A stretch of DNA of 64,000 nt from Corynebacterium comes (lineage in GTDB: Bacteria > Actinomycetota > Actinomycetes > Mycobacteriales > Mycobacteriaceae), in NCBI RefSeq assembly GCF_009734405.1, contig NZ_CP046453.1:2170001-2234000 (forward strand), read 5' to 3'. Below, piece after piece: positions 35,302-42,846 of this stretch. The position numbers and the translations under genes were made by a program. Every line of letters begins with the position of its first letter. The first letter of the stretch is position 1. The notes below the pieces were generated by a model. The model did not search any database, was not told the DNA's origin, and was given only the letters and a program-made list of their open reading frames with translations.

Positions 35302-36525
35302 TCAGGCCCCCACCGGCGCGAGCGCACGGTCGGCGACATGCTCGTGGATCCAGGCCAAAGAACGGTCCCAGAAGTCCGCCGCCCCGAGTCGTGCGTTGCG
35401 GGCGTCGGCCAGGGGGCCGTCGGGAAGGTGAAGCGCATCCGCGGTGGCCAGGGAGGTGATCTGGACACGGCGCACCCGGTCAGCCCGGAGATCCTGGTAC
35501 CGCTGGCGGGCGTCGTCCCATCCGGTTCCCTGTTCCAGTCCTTCCAGCAGGCAGTCGGCGAGCACGATGGCGTCCTCGATCGACTGGTTGGCGCCTTGTC
35601 CGTGGTGGGGAACCATGGCGTGGGCGGCGTCGCCGAGCAGGGTGATGCGCCCGCGACTCCACCGCTGCAGCGGGGGCCGGTTGAACAGCGCCCAGCGCTC
35701 CGCCACCGGAGCAGCGCTGACCATCTCCATCACAGCCGGGTCCCAGCCCTCGAAGGCCGCCAGGTGCTCGTTCTCCTCGGCGGGCACGACCCACGACTTG
35801 TCCGCCCACGGGCCGTCGTGCCTGCGCACCAGCAGGAAGTTCTGCACGCCGCCGCCGATGGGATAGTGCAGGAGGTGACCGCCGGGGCCCATCCAGAACT
35901 GGATGCTCTCAGGGTCGGGCAGGGAGGGAACCTGGTCCGGGGCCACCAGGCCACGCCAGCCGTGGCAACCGGAGAACTGTGCGTCGTCGTAGCCGAGGAT
36001 TTCCCGGCGCAGCCTCGAACGCACGCCGTCGGCGCCGATGACCAGGTCAGCTTCGACGGTATCCCCGTCCGCGAAGTGCAGGACAGCGGAGTGCTCGCCG
36101 TCGTCGACCCGCACGCACTTCTTGTTCAGGTGCAGCGCGCCCTCGCCCAGGGCCTCCTTCAACATCAGCTGCAGATCCGCACGGTGGACGCCGTAGTACG
36201 GTGCGCCGGCCCGGTCGTGATACTCCTGGCGCGACAGCACCCGGCCGAGGACGCGGCCGTCCCTGCCGTCCCGGAAGATCAGGCCGTCGACGTCGGCGGC
36301 CTTCTCCGCCAGCTGCTCACTGATGCCGATCCGGTCCTGCAGGAACCGGACCGCGTTGGCGGAGAGCGCGACGGCCGCACCCACTTCCCTCAGCTCGGCC
36401 GCCTGTTCATACACCTGGGGGTCAAGACCCCGGCGGCGCAATTCGGTGGCCAGGGTGAGTCCGCCGATGCCGGCTCCCACGATCGCGATCCGCATTCCAG
36501 GACGGGTGACGATTGATGATCTCAT
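35302..36525 (-). CDS. Class A FAD-dependent monooxygenase (salicylate / 3-hydroxybenzoate hydroxylase-like)
   Basis: 407 aa. Dinucleotide motif RIAIVGAGIGGLTLA, DG motif DLVIGADGVRSRLR and FAD-ribityl motif ITLLGDAAHAMVPHHGQGANQSIEDA are all present. Family members hydroxylate aromatic acids with NAD(P)H and O2. The closest subgroup looks like salicylate 1-hydroxylase or 3-hydroxybenzoate 6-hydroxylase; the substrate is not decided. The ATG at 36525 has AGGAGAAG upstream. It is divergent from a PucR regulator that likely controls it. Confidence 0.88.
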   Translation of the reverse strand: MRSSIVTRPGMRIAIVGAGIGGLTLATELRRRGLDPQVYEQAAELREVGAAVALSANAVRFLQDRIGISEQLAEKAADVDGLIFRDGRDGRVLGRVLSRQEYHDRAGAPYYGVHRADLQLMLKEALGEGALHLNKKCVRVDDGEHSAVLHFADGDTVEADLVIGADGVRSRLRREILGYDDAQFSGCHGWRGLVAPDQVPSLPDPESIQFWMGPGGHLLHYPIGGGVQNFLLVRRHDGPWADKSWVVPAEENEHLAAFEGWDPAVMEMVSAAPVAERWALFNRPPLQRWSRGRITLLGDAAHAMVPHHGQGANQSIEDAIVLADCLLEGLEQGTGWDDARQRYQDLRADRVRRVQITSLATADALHLPDGPLADARNARLGAADFWDRSLAWIHEHVADRALAPVGA

Positions 36526-36621
36526 GGATCTTCTCCTCTGTATGACGATGTCTGCACAGGAGCCTACGGGCGACCTCTCCCACAAAGCATCGGCATTGTG
36601 TGGCAAGTAATTCCCGAATCT

Positions 36622-36638
36622 TCCGACACTGTGTCGGA
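36622..36638. promoter_or_regulatory. Candidate operator between monooxygenase and pucR-type genes
   Basis: TCCGACAC-T-GTGTCGGA, an 8-bp perfect dyad with a single central base, lies 6 bp upstream of the pucR-type -10 (36645). Confidence 0.55.
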
Positions 36639-36656
36639 CTCGGATAGGGTATCCGT

Positions 36657-37817
36657 GTGGATCACCTTCCTGAACTCGATGACGCCGTCCAGGATCTCGC
36701 AGAAGCCACGGGCCGCCGACTGGTCGTGATGGGCCAGTCCATGCGGGTGGTGGCGTATTCGATCCATGAGAGCCCGGAGGACCGCCGGCGCCTGTTCCAC
36801 TTGCTTGCCCACAGCGATGCCTGGCCACACCCCCGCACGACGAGCAAACCGTGCCAGGTCGAGACGTTTCCCGAGGTCGGCCCGCTGGTGTTCCTGCGGC
36901 TGAGCGATCCGCAGCGACACACCGTCGGCTATCTGGTCACACCCGCCCCCGAGGACGGGGCCGACTGTCCGGCGCTCACCGACGCCGCGCCGCTGCTCGC
37001 CGAGCTGCTCCGCGCCCGGCAGCACGAGTCCGCGGACCGGACGGAGCACTCCCGCCGACTCACCGTGGCCCTGACCACCGGAAGCCCCCACGAACGGGAG
37101 GCCGCCGCTGCGGCACTGATCGCCGAGCGGTTTCTCAGCGACGCCGAAGGCTACTGTGCCGTCGCGCTGGGCGTTGATCCGCGCGACCCGATGCCGCTCG
37201 CCCGTGAGAAGACGGCCCAGGCGGTGTCGCGCACCCTCAAGTTTGTCCGGGAGACCTCAACCGCCACGGTCATCGGCGGGATCACGGACACTCCGGTCGG
37301 GATCCTGGTCTTCCCCCGACCCGTGGTGGTTCCCCGTCTCATCCGCATCCTGGAGCACCCGCAGGTGGCCCCGGTCCGGGCGGGCGTCGGGCCCCTCCTC
37401 CCCCTGGCGGACGTGCACAGCTCCTTCGTCCAGGCCCACCTGGCGTGGCGCGCCAGCTGGCTGGCACCGGCCGACCACGAGATCGTGACCACCTGGGACG
37501 GCGCCGGTCTGGACGCGACGCTGGCCCGTCTACCTCTGGAGGACTTCACCTTGACCGACCTACCGCCGTCAACGAGGGACCTGCTGAGCGCGATCGACTC
37601 CCCGGACCTCCTGACCACCCTGGAGGCATACCTGGACGCCGGCGGGGACGCTCAGCGGACGTCGCGTGAGCTGAACATCCACCGTTCGACGCTGTACTAC
37701 CGGCTGGACAAACTGCGCACCGCTGTCGTCGGTGACCTCTCGGACGGCATCCTGCGACGCGACCTGCACACCGGGTTGCGGATGGCCCGCCTGGCAGGGC
37801 TGGTGCCGACCCGGTGA
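36657..37817 (+). CDS. PucR-family transcriptional regulator
   Basis: 386 aa. A variable N-terminal sensor region is followed by the PucR C-terminal helix-turn-helix: YLDAGGDAQRTSRELNIHRSTLYYRLDKLRTAVGDL-like segment, about residues 320-365. Family members are activators of purine, amino acid or aromatic catabolic genes. GTG start 6 nt after TAGGGT (36645-36650), probably leaderless. Most likely target: the divergent flavin monooxygenase. Confidence 0.9.
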   Translation: MDHLPELDDAVQDLAEATGRRLVVMGQSMRVVAYSIHESPEDRRRLFHLLAHSDAWPHPRTTSKPCQVETFPEVGPLVFLRLSDPQRHTVGYLVTPAPEDGADCPALTDAAPLLAELLRARQHESADRTEHSRRLTVALTTGSPHEREAAAAALIAERFLSDAEGYCAVALGVDPRDPMPLAREKTAQAVSRTLKFVRETSTATVIGGITDTPVGILVFPRPVVVPRLIRILEHPQVAPVRAGVGPLLPLADVHSSFVQAHLAWRASWLAPADHEIVTTWDGAGLDATLARLPLEDFTLTDLPPSTRDLLSAIDSPDLLTTLEAYLDAGGDAQRTSRELNIHRSTLYYRLDKLRTAVVGDLSDGILRRDLHTGLRMARLAGLVPTR

Positions 37818-37899
37818 TGTCCACCTCACACCCGCAGAGAATTATGCGCTAAAGCATTGAATTGCATCCTATTAAGAGGTAATTTGTGTCACACTAACG

Positions 37900-37917
37900 A
37901 GTGAACCGACGTTCATT
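37900..37917. promoter_or_regulatory. Candidate TetR operator, site 1
   Basis: AGTGAA-CCGACG-TTCATT, 30 bp before the thiolase start. It matches site 2 (49393-49410, AGTGAA-N6-TTCACT) in arm sequence and spacing except one arm base, linking this promoter to the TetR-led operon. Confidence 0.6.
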
Positions 37918-37947
37918 CATTCTTTACCTCTCACGAAGGATCGCACC

Positions 37948-39150
37948 ATGACGCAACTCAACGAAGCATTCCTCGTCTCCGGCGCACGCACCCCCGTCGG
38001 GAAATACGGTGGTGCACTCTCCTCTGTGCGCCCGGATGATCTCGCCGCGCTGGTGATCAGACAGGTGGTCACGGACGCCGGCATCGACCCGGCGGACGTC
38101 GATGAGGTCATCCTCGGCAACGCCAACGGCGCGGGCGAAGAGAACCGCAACGTCGCACGCATGGCCTGGCTGCTCGCGGGCTTCCCCGACACTGTGCCGG
38201 GCATGACCGTCAACCGGCTCTGCGCTTCGGGGATGTCGGCCATCTCGGTCGCCACCGCGATGGTCAGGAGCGGGCAGGCCGACATCATCGTCGCGGGCGG
38301 CGTGGAATCCATGTCGCGTGCGCCGTGGGTGACGGAGAAGCCGAAGTCGGCCTTCGCGAAGCCGGGCGAGACCTTCGACACCTCCATCGGCTGGCGCTTC
38401 GTCAACCCGGTCTTCGCCGCCCAGGAGAAGATGACGCTGAGCATGCCGGAGACCGCCGAAGAGGTGGCGCGTCAGTTCAACGTTACCCGGGAGCAGGCGG
38501 ACCAGTTCGCAGTCGCGTCGCAGGCCAAGGCCGCCGCGGCGATGGCGGCCGGCCACTTCGACGCCGAGATCGTGCCAGTGGAGGTCACGGACCGCAAGGG
38601 CAACGTCACCGCCGTGACCCGGGATGAGGGCCCGCGCCCCGGCACCACGACGGAGGCGCTGGCGAAGCTGCGTCCGGTGGTCGACCGGGTGGTCACCGCG
38701 GGCAACTCCTCGACGCTCAACGACGGCGCGTCGGCCGTCATCGTCGCCTCTGAGGCGGCCGTCGAGAGGTACGGCCTCACCCCGCGGGCACGCGTGGTCG
38801 CGAGCACCCAGACCGGCCTGCACCCCTCCATCATGGGCATGGGCCCGGTCGAGGCGAGCCGCATGGCGCTCGAGCGGGCGGGCTGGAGCATGGACAGCTT
38901 GGACGCCGTCGAACTCAATGAAGCCTTCGCCACCCAGTCCGTGGCCTGCATGAAGGAGATGGGCGTGGACCCGGAGATCGTCAACGCCTGGGGCGGCGCC
39001 ATCGCGCTCGGCCACCCGCTGGGATCCTCCGGGGCCCGCATCACCGTCACCCTGCTCAACCGCATGGAGCAGGGTGACCTCAGGCGCGGCCTGGCCACGA
39101 TGTGCGTGGGCGTGGGCCAGGGAACCGCACTGCTGGTGGAGAAGGTCTAG
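37948..39150 (+). CDS. Thiolase, beta-ketoadipyl-CoA (PcaF)-like; candidate 3-oxopimeloyl-CoA thiolase
   Basis: 400 aa. Catalytic C92 (VNRLCASGM), His in GGAIALGHPLGSSGAR and the second Cys in TMCVGVGQG are all present. The overall sequence, including the motif LVSGARTPVGKYGGAL, is closest in my reading to PcaF/PaaJ thiolases that cleave dicarboxylic 3-oxoacyl-CoAs. In this cluster the fitting substrate would be 3-oxopimeloyl-CoA, giving glutaryl-CoA and acetyl-CoA (inference). CGAAGGA precedes the ATG. Candidate TetR site upstream. Confidence 0.85.
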   Translation: MTQLNEAFLVSGARTPVGKYGGALSSVRPDDLAALVIRQVVTDAGIDPADVDEVILGNANGAGEENRNVARMAWLLAGFPDTVPGMTVNRLCASGMSAISVATAMVRSGQADIIVAGGVESMSRAPWVTEKPKSAFAKPGETFDTSIGWRFVNPVFAAQEKMTLSMPETAEEVARQFNVTREQADQFAVASQAKAAAAMAAGHFDAEIVPVEVTDRKGNVTAVTRDEGPRPGTTTEALAKLRPVVDRVVTAGNSSTLNDGASAVIVASEAAVERYGLTPRARVVASTQTGLHPSIMGMGPVEASRMALERAGWSMDSLDAVELNEAFATQSVACMKEMGVDPEIVNAWGGAIALGHPLGSSGARITVTLLNRMEQGDLRRGLATMCVGVGQGTALLVEKV

Positions 39151-39167
39151 CAGGACCGGACCACACA

Positions 39168-39222
39168 CAACAGAAGGCCTCCGGTGAGAACGGATTCCGT
39201 TCTCACCGGAGGCCTTCTGTTG
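39168..39222. terminator. Bidirectional terminator, 26-bp perfect stem
   Basis: 39168-39193 and 39197-39222 are exact complements around loop ATT. It separates the convergent thiolase gene and the end of the TetR-led operon. Confidence 0.9.
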
Positions 39223-39237
39223 CGGCAGCGCCGCCGG

Positions 39238-39927
39238 CTACATCGTCAACCCGCCGGAGACGGACAGCACCTGACCGGTGGTGAAACCGGAGTTGGGGCC
39301 GACGAAATAGGCCACGGCCTCGGCGATCTCCCCCGCCGTGGCGGTCCTCCCCTTCGGGATGGCGCGCACGGTGCCGCCCATGACCTTGGCGGTCAGCCCC
39401 TCCCCCTCGAGCATCCCGGACAGCAGCCCCGTGTCGGTGGGGCCCGGGCTGACGATGTTGATGGTGACGTCCCTGCGAGCCGTCTCCCGGGCGATGGAGC
39501 GTACGAAGCCCATCAACCCGGCGCGGGCGGCCGAACTTGCCGCGTCACCCAGCGTCCCGGCCTTGCCGGAGTCGGAGCCGACGAGCACGATCCGGCCGTG
39601 GTCGCCGAAGACCTGCAGGGCGCCGCGCACCAGGTTCATCGGGCCGAGCAGCTCGGTCGCGATGATCTCCTCCGCCAATTCCGGCGACTGCCTGGCAAAG
39701 AAGTCGAGCTCGTGGCGGTGCCCGGTGGTCACCACCAGGGTGTCGAAGTCGCCGATCTCCCCGAACACCCGCGCCACCTCGGCGGGCGAGGTCGCGTCGA
39801 GCTGGACGGCGTCGAACTCCGCGGGACGGTGCCGGTGGTAGGTGGTGGTGACGGTGGCGTCGTCGAGAAGCAGGCGGCGGGCGACCGCCGTGCCGATACC
39901 ACCGGTACCCACGATGACCGCGTGCAT
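39238..39927 (-). CDS. Short-chain dehydrogenase/reductase, last gene of the ring-degradation operon
   Basis: 229 aa. GTGGIGTAVARRL is the cofactor loop and LVGSDSGKAG the Ser region. The usual YxxxK is replaced around ASSAARAGLMGFVRS, where the catalytic Tyr/Lys pair is not seen, so it may be catalytically altered. The C-terminus TTGQVLSVSGGLTM is nearly the same as that of BadH in this cluster. ATG 39927 overlaps the previous stop by one base. Role in the pathway unknown. Confidence 0.8.
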   Translation of the reverse strand: MHAVIVGTGGIGTAVARRLLLDDATVTTTYHRHRPAEFDAVQLDATSPAEVARVFGEIGDFDTLVVTTGHRHELDFFARQSPELAEEIIATELLGPMNLVRGALQVFGDHGRIVLVGSDSGKAGTLGDAASSAARAGLMGFVRSIARETARRDVTINIVSPGPTDTGLLSGMLEGEGLTAKVMGGTVRAIPKGRTATAGEIAEAVAYFVGPNSGFTTGQVLSVSGGLTM

Positions 39928-41204
39928 CAGGCCCCCGTCATCGCATTCAGGGAGGTGATCTTGCGGCCGATGAGCAGCGACTGGATGAACTCGGTGCCCT
40001 CGTAGGTGTGCACGACCTCCATGTCGGTCATGTGGCGGACCACGTGGAAGTCCAGCAGCAGGCCGTTGCCGCCGAGCAGGTCCCGCGCGCGGCGGGCCAC
40101 CTCGCGGGCCCGGTCGGCGGAGTGCATCTTGGCTATCGACGCCATCGTGCCCGTCCACTGCCCCGACTGCTGCAGCTCCGCCATCCGGTGGCACATGAGC
40201 TGGATGGCGGTGACGTCGGCGGCCATCGAGGCCAGCGCGTTCTGCACCAGCTGGGTGGCACCGATGGGTCGGCCGAACTGCTCCCGGGTGGTGGCGTATG
40301 TGCTCGCCGCCTCGAAGCAGGCGATCGCGTGCCCCAGTGCCTCCCAGGAGGCGCCGCCACGGGTGGTGGCGAGCACGCGGGAGACGTCCTTGAAGCTCCC
40401 GCAACCGGGCAGGCGGTTGGCCTCCGGGACGCGCACGTCGGTGAAGAACATGTTCGCCTGCAGGATCGCCCGCTTGCCGGCCTTGCGCGTGATCACCTCG
40501 TAGGTGAAGCCCTCGGGGCGGTTGTCCGGGTCGCGCGGGTCCTCGCGTTCCATGACGAAGGCCTTGACGGCGCCGTCCGCCTCGTCTCGGGCGAAGACGA
40601 TGACGTTGTGGGACATGGAGCCGTTGCCGATCCAGCGTTTGGCGCCGTTGATCACCCACTCCTCGCCCTCCCGCCGGGCGGTGGTGTCCAGGCCTACCGA
40701 GTCCGAGCCGTGGCGCGGTTCGGTGAGCGCGAAGCAGCCGATCTTCTCCAGCTTCGCCATCGCCGGCAACCAGCGCTGCTTCTGTTCCTCGGAGCCGAGC
40801 ATGTTGATGGTGCCCATCGCCAGGTTGGCCTGGACGCCGAGGAAGGTGTTCACGGAGCCGTCGCCACGCGAGAGTTCCTGGATGGCCACGCCCTGCGCCA
40901 GACGCGAGAGCCCCGGGCAGCCGTAGCCGGAGATGGGTGCCCCGACCACGCCGGTGGCCGCCAGGCCCTCGAGCAGTTCGTAGGGGAACTCGGCCCGCTC
41001 CCAGTAGTCGTTGATCACCGGCAGGACCTGCTCGTCGACGAACCTGCGGACCCGGTCGCGGACCTCCTGAACGTCCTCGGGGAGATCCTGTTCCAGCAGG
41101 TAGAAGTCGGTGCCGCGGGGAGTGGTCAGGCCGTCGCGGAGCTCATCGAGGTAGTCCGCGGTGTCCCGCACCCAGTCAGTGGATACTGCGGTGTCAGTCG
41201 GCAT
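39927..41204 (-). CDS. Acyl-CoA dehydrogenase (GcdH/ACOX4-like), candidate pimeloyl-CoA dehydrogenase
   Basis: 425 aa flavoprotein. Flavin loop FALTEPRHGSDSVGL, substrate segment WVINGAKRWIGNGSM and catalytic base Glu in VVHTYEGTEFIQSLLIGRKI. Sequence similarity to glutaryl-CoA dehydrogenases suggests a dicarboxylyl-CoA substrate; pimeloyl-CoA oxidation fits the operon (inference). About 40 extra residues precede the core. ATG 41204 overlaps the 3-hydroxyacyl-CoA dehydrogenase end by 11 bp. Confidence 0.87.
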   Translation of the reverse strand: MPTDTAVSTDWVRDTADYLDELRDGLTTPRGTDFYLLEQDLPEDVQEVRDRVRRFVDEQVLPVINDYWERAEFPYELLEGLAATGVVGAPISGYGCPGLSRLAQGVAIQELSRGDGSVNTFLGVQANLAMGTINMLGSEEQKQRWLPAMAKLEKIGCFALTEPRHGSDSVGLDTTARREGEEWVINGAKRWIGNGSMSHNVIVFARDEADGAVKAFVMEREDPRDPDNRPEGFTYEVITRKAGKRAILQANMFFTDVRVPEANRLPGCGSFKDVSRVLATTRGGASWEALGHAIACFEAASTYATTREQFGRPIGATQLVQNALASMAADVTAIQLMCHRMAELQQSGQWTGTMASIAKMHSADRAREVARRARDLLGGNGLLLDFHVVRHMTDMEVVHTYEGTEFIQSLLIGRKITSLNAMTGA

Positions 41205-42057
41205 AGCTGTACCAGCCCTTTCCGGTCTTGCGGCCGAACTCCCCCGCCTCATACTTCTCGGTGATCAGCGGGTGCGGCTTCTCCCGCTCGTCGCCGGTCA
41301 TATCGAAGGTGGCCTCGCGGATGAGGTAGGTGACGTCGATGCCCACCAGGTCCATCAGCTCGAACGGGCCCATGGGGTGACCGAGCGCGGACTTCGCGGC
41401 GACGTCGATATCCTCGAGGGAGGCGATGCCCTGCTCGAAGAGGTCGATCGCCTCGGAACGGAGCGCACCCATGAGCCGATTGGCGATGAAGCCCGGGATC
41501 TCCTTGTTCAGCAGCACCGGCAGCTTGCCCATCTGCCGGGCGACCGCCATGACGGTGTCGACGGTGTCGTCGGAGGTGTCCGGGTGCCGGACGACCTCGA
41601 CGGCCTTCATCACCAGCGCCGGGTTGAAGAAGTGCATGTTGCACACCTTCTCCGGGCGCTTCGTCGCGTCGGCCACGGAGGATGAGCCGTAGGTCGATGA
41701 GTTGGTGGTCAGGATCGCGTGCCCGGGTGCGAGCTCGTCGATCTGGGCGAACACCCTGCGCTTGATGTCGAGCTTCTCGGTGGCGGCCTCGATGACCAGG
41801 TCCGCGTCGCCCACGGCCTCGCGGAGGTCGGTGGTGAACCGGAGGCGGGACCAGGCGGCGTCGGCCTGCCCGGCGTCGAGACGCCCCTTGGCCACACGTC
41901 CGTCCACCCACTCCTTCATGGCCTGTTCCGCCTGGGAGACGGCGTCGGCGGAGATGTCCTGGACCACGGCGTCGAACCCGCCGAGGGCGGCGACCATTCC
42001 GATCTGTCTGCCCATGGCACCGGAGCCGATGACGGCTATCTTCTTCACTTCAGTCAT
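41194..42057 (-). CDS. 3-hydroxyacyl-CoA dehydrogenase (FadB2/Hbd type)
   Basis: 287 aa NAD enzyme. VIGSGAMGRQIG Rossmann loop, TTNSSTY (catalytic Ser), MHFFNPALVMKAVEVV (catalytic His), NKEIPGFIANRLMGALRSEA and the C-terminal YEAGEFGRKTGKGWYSY are the standard landmarks. Could oxidise both 3-hydroxypimeloyl-CoA and 3-hydroxybutyryl-CoA in the proposed route. Nine bp downstream of the badK-like gene. Confidence 0.93.
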   Translation of the reverse strand: MTEVKKIAVIGSGAMGRQIGMVAALGGFDAVVQDISADAVSQAEQAMKEWVDGRVAKGRLDAGQADAAWSRLRFTTDLREAVGDADLVIEAATEKLDIKRRVFAQIDELAPGHAILTTNSSTYGSSSVADATKRPEKVCNMHFFNPALVMKAVEVVRHPDTSDDTVDTVMAVARQMGKLPVLLNKEIPGFIANRLMGALRSEAIDLFEQGIASLEDIDVAAKSALGHPMGPFELMDLVGIDVTYLIREATFDMTGDEREKPHPLITEKYEAGEFGRKTGKGWYSYAD

Positions 42058-42066
42058 GTCTGGAGA

Positions 42067-42846
42067 TCACTTTCCCTGGAAGTTCGGCGGGCGCTTGGCC
42101 AGGAACGCTGCCGCGCCCTCCGCCTTGTCGTCCGTGGTGTACAGCAGTGTCTGCGCCAGTCGCTCCAGCAGCAGGCCGGTGCGCTGATCGGTTTCCGCGC
42201 CGTTGGTGATCACGAGTTTCGCCAGCTGGGTCGCCAGCGGCCCCTTGCCCAGGATCTTCTTCACGGTCGCCTGTGCCCCGGCCAGCAGCCCATCCTGCGG
42301 GTGGACCTCCGTGACCAGGCCGTAGTCGAGGGCCTCGGTGGCGCTGAGGACGCGGCTGGTGAGGATCATCTCCACCGCACGCCCCTTGCCCACCAGCCGG
42401 GAGAGCCGCTGCGTCCCGCCGGCGCCGGGCAGGACTCCGAGGGTGGTCTCCGGCAGGCCGACCTTGGCGTTCTCGGCGGCGATGCGGATGTCGCAGCTCA
42501 TGGCCAGCTCCAGTCCCCCACCCATGGCCACACCGTTGATGGCGGCGAGCGTCGGCTTGGGGAACTCCTCGATCAGGTTGAAGAGCCTCTGCATCGTCCC
42601 GGCCAGGCCGTAGGCCAGGTCGTAGTGTTCGAGCTGCGAGATGTCCGCTCCGGCGACGAAGGCCTTCTCCCCCGCACCGGTGAAGATGACGGCCTGTACG
42701 TCGGCGTCGTCCCGCCACTCCTCGAGTACCTGCCTGACCTCGGCGAGCACCGTGGTGGACAGCGCGTTGCGCTTGTCCGGGCGGTTGATGGTGATGGTGC
42801 CGACGTGGCTGTCGACGTCCGCGGTGATCGTCTCGAAGGTGCCCAT
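42067..42846 (-). CDS. badK: Enoyl-CoA hydratase (BadK-like)
   Basis: 259-aa crotonase. Both catalytic glutamates are present, E113 in GGGLELAMSCD and E133 in GLPETTLGVLPGAGGTQRL, so a true hydratase is expected, unlike the BadI homologue here. It would hydrate cyclohex-1-ene-1-carboxyl-CoA and possibly the straight-chain enoyl-CoAs too. The ATG at 42846 shares one base with the stop of the fusion gene. Symbol by pathway position; general crotonase is the alternative. Confidence 0.85.
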   Translation of the reverse strand: MGTFETITADVDSHVGTITINRPDKRNALSTTVLAEVRQVLEEWRDDADVQAVIFTGAGEKAFVAGADISQLEHYDLAYGLAGTMQRLFNLIEEFPKPTLAAINGVAMGGGLELAMSCDIRIAAENAKVGLPETTLGVLPGAGGTQRLSRLVGKGRAVEMILTSRVLSATEALDYGLVTEVHPQDGLLAGAQATVKKILGKGPLATQLAKLVITNGAETDQRTGLLLERLAQTLLYTTDDKAEGAAAFLAKRPPNFQGK

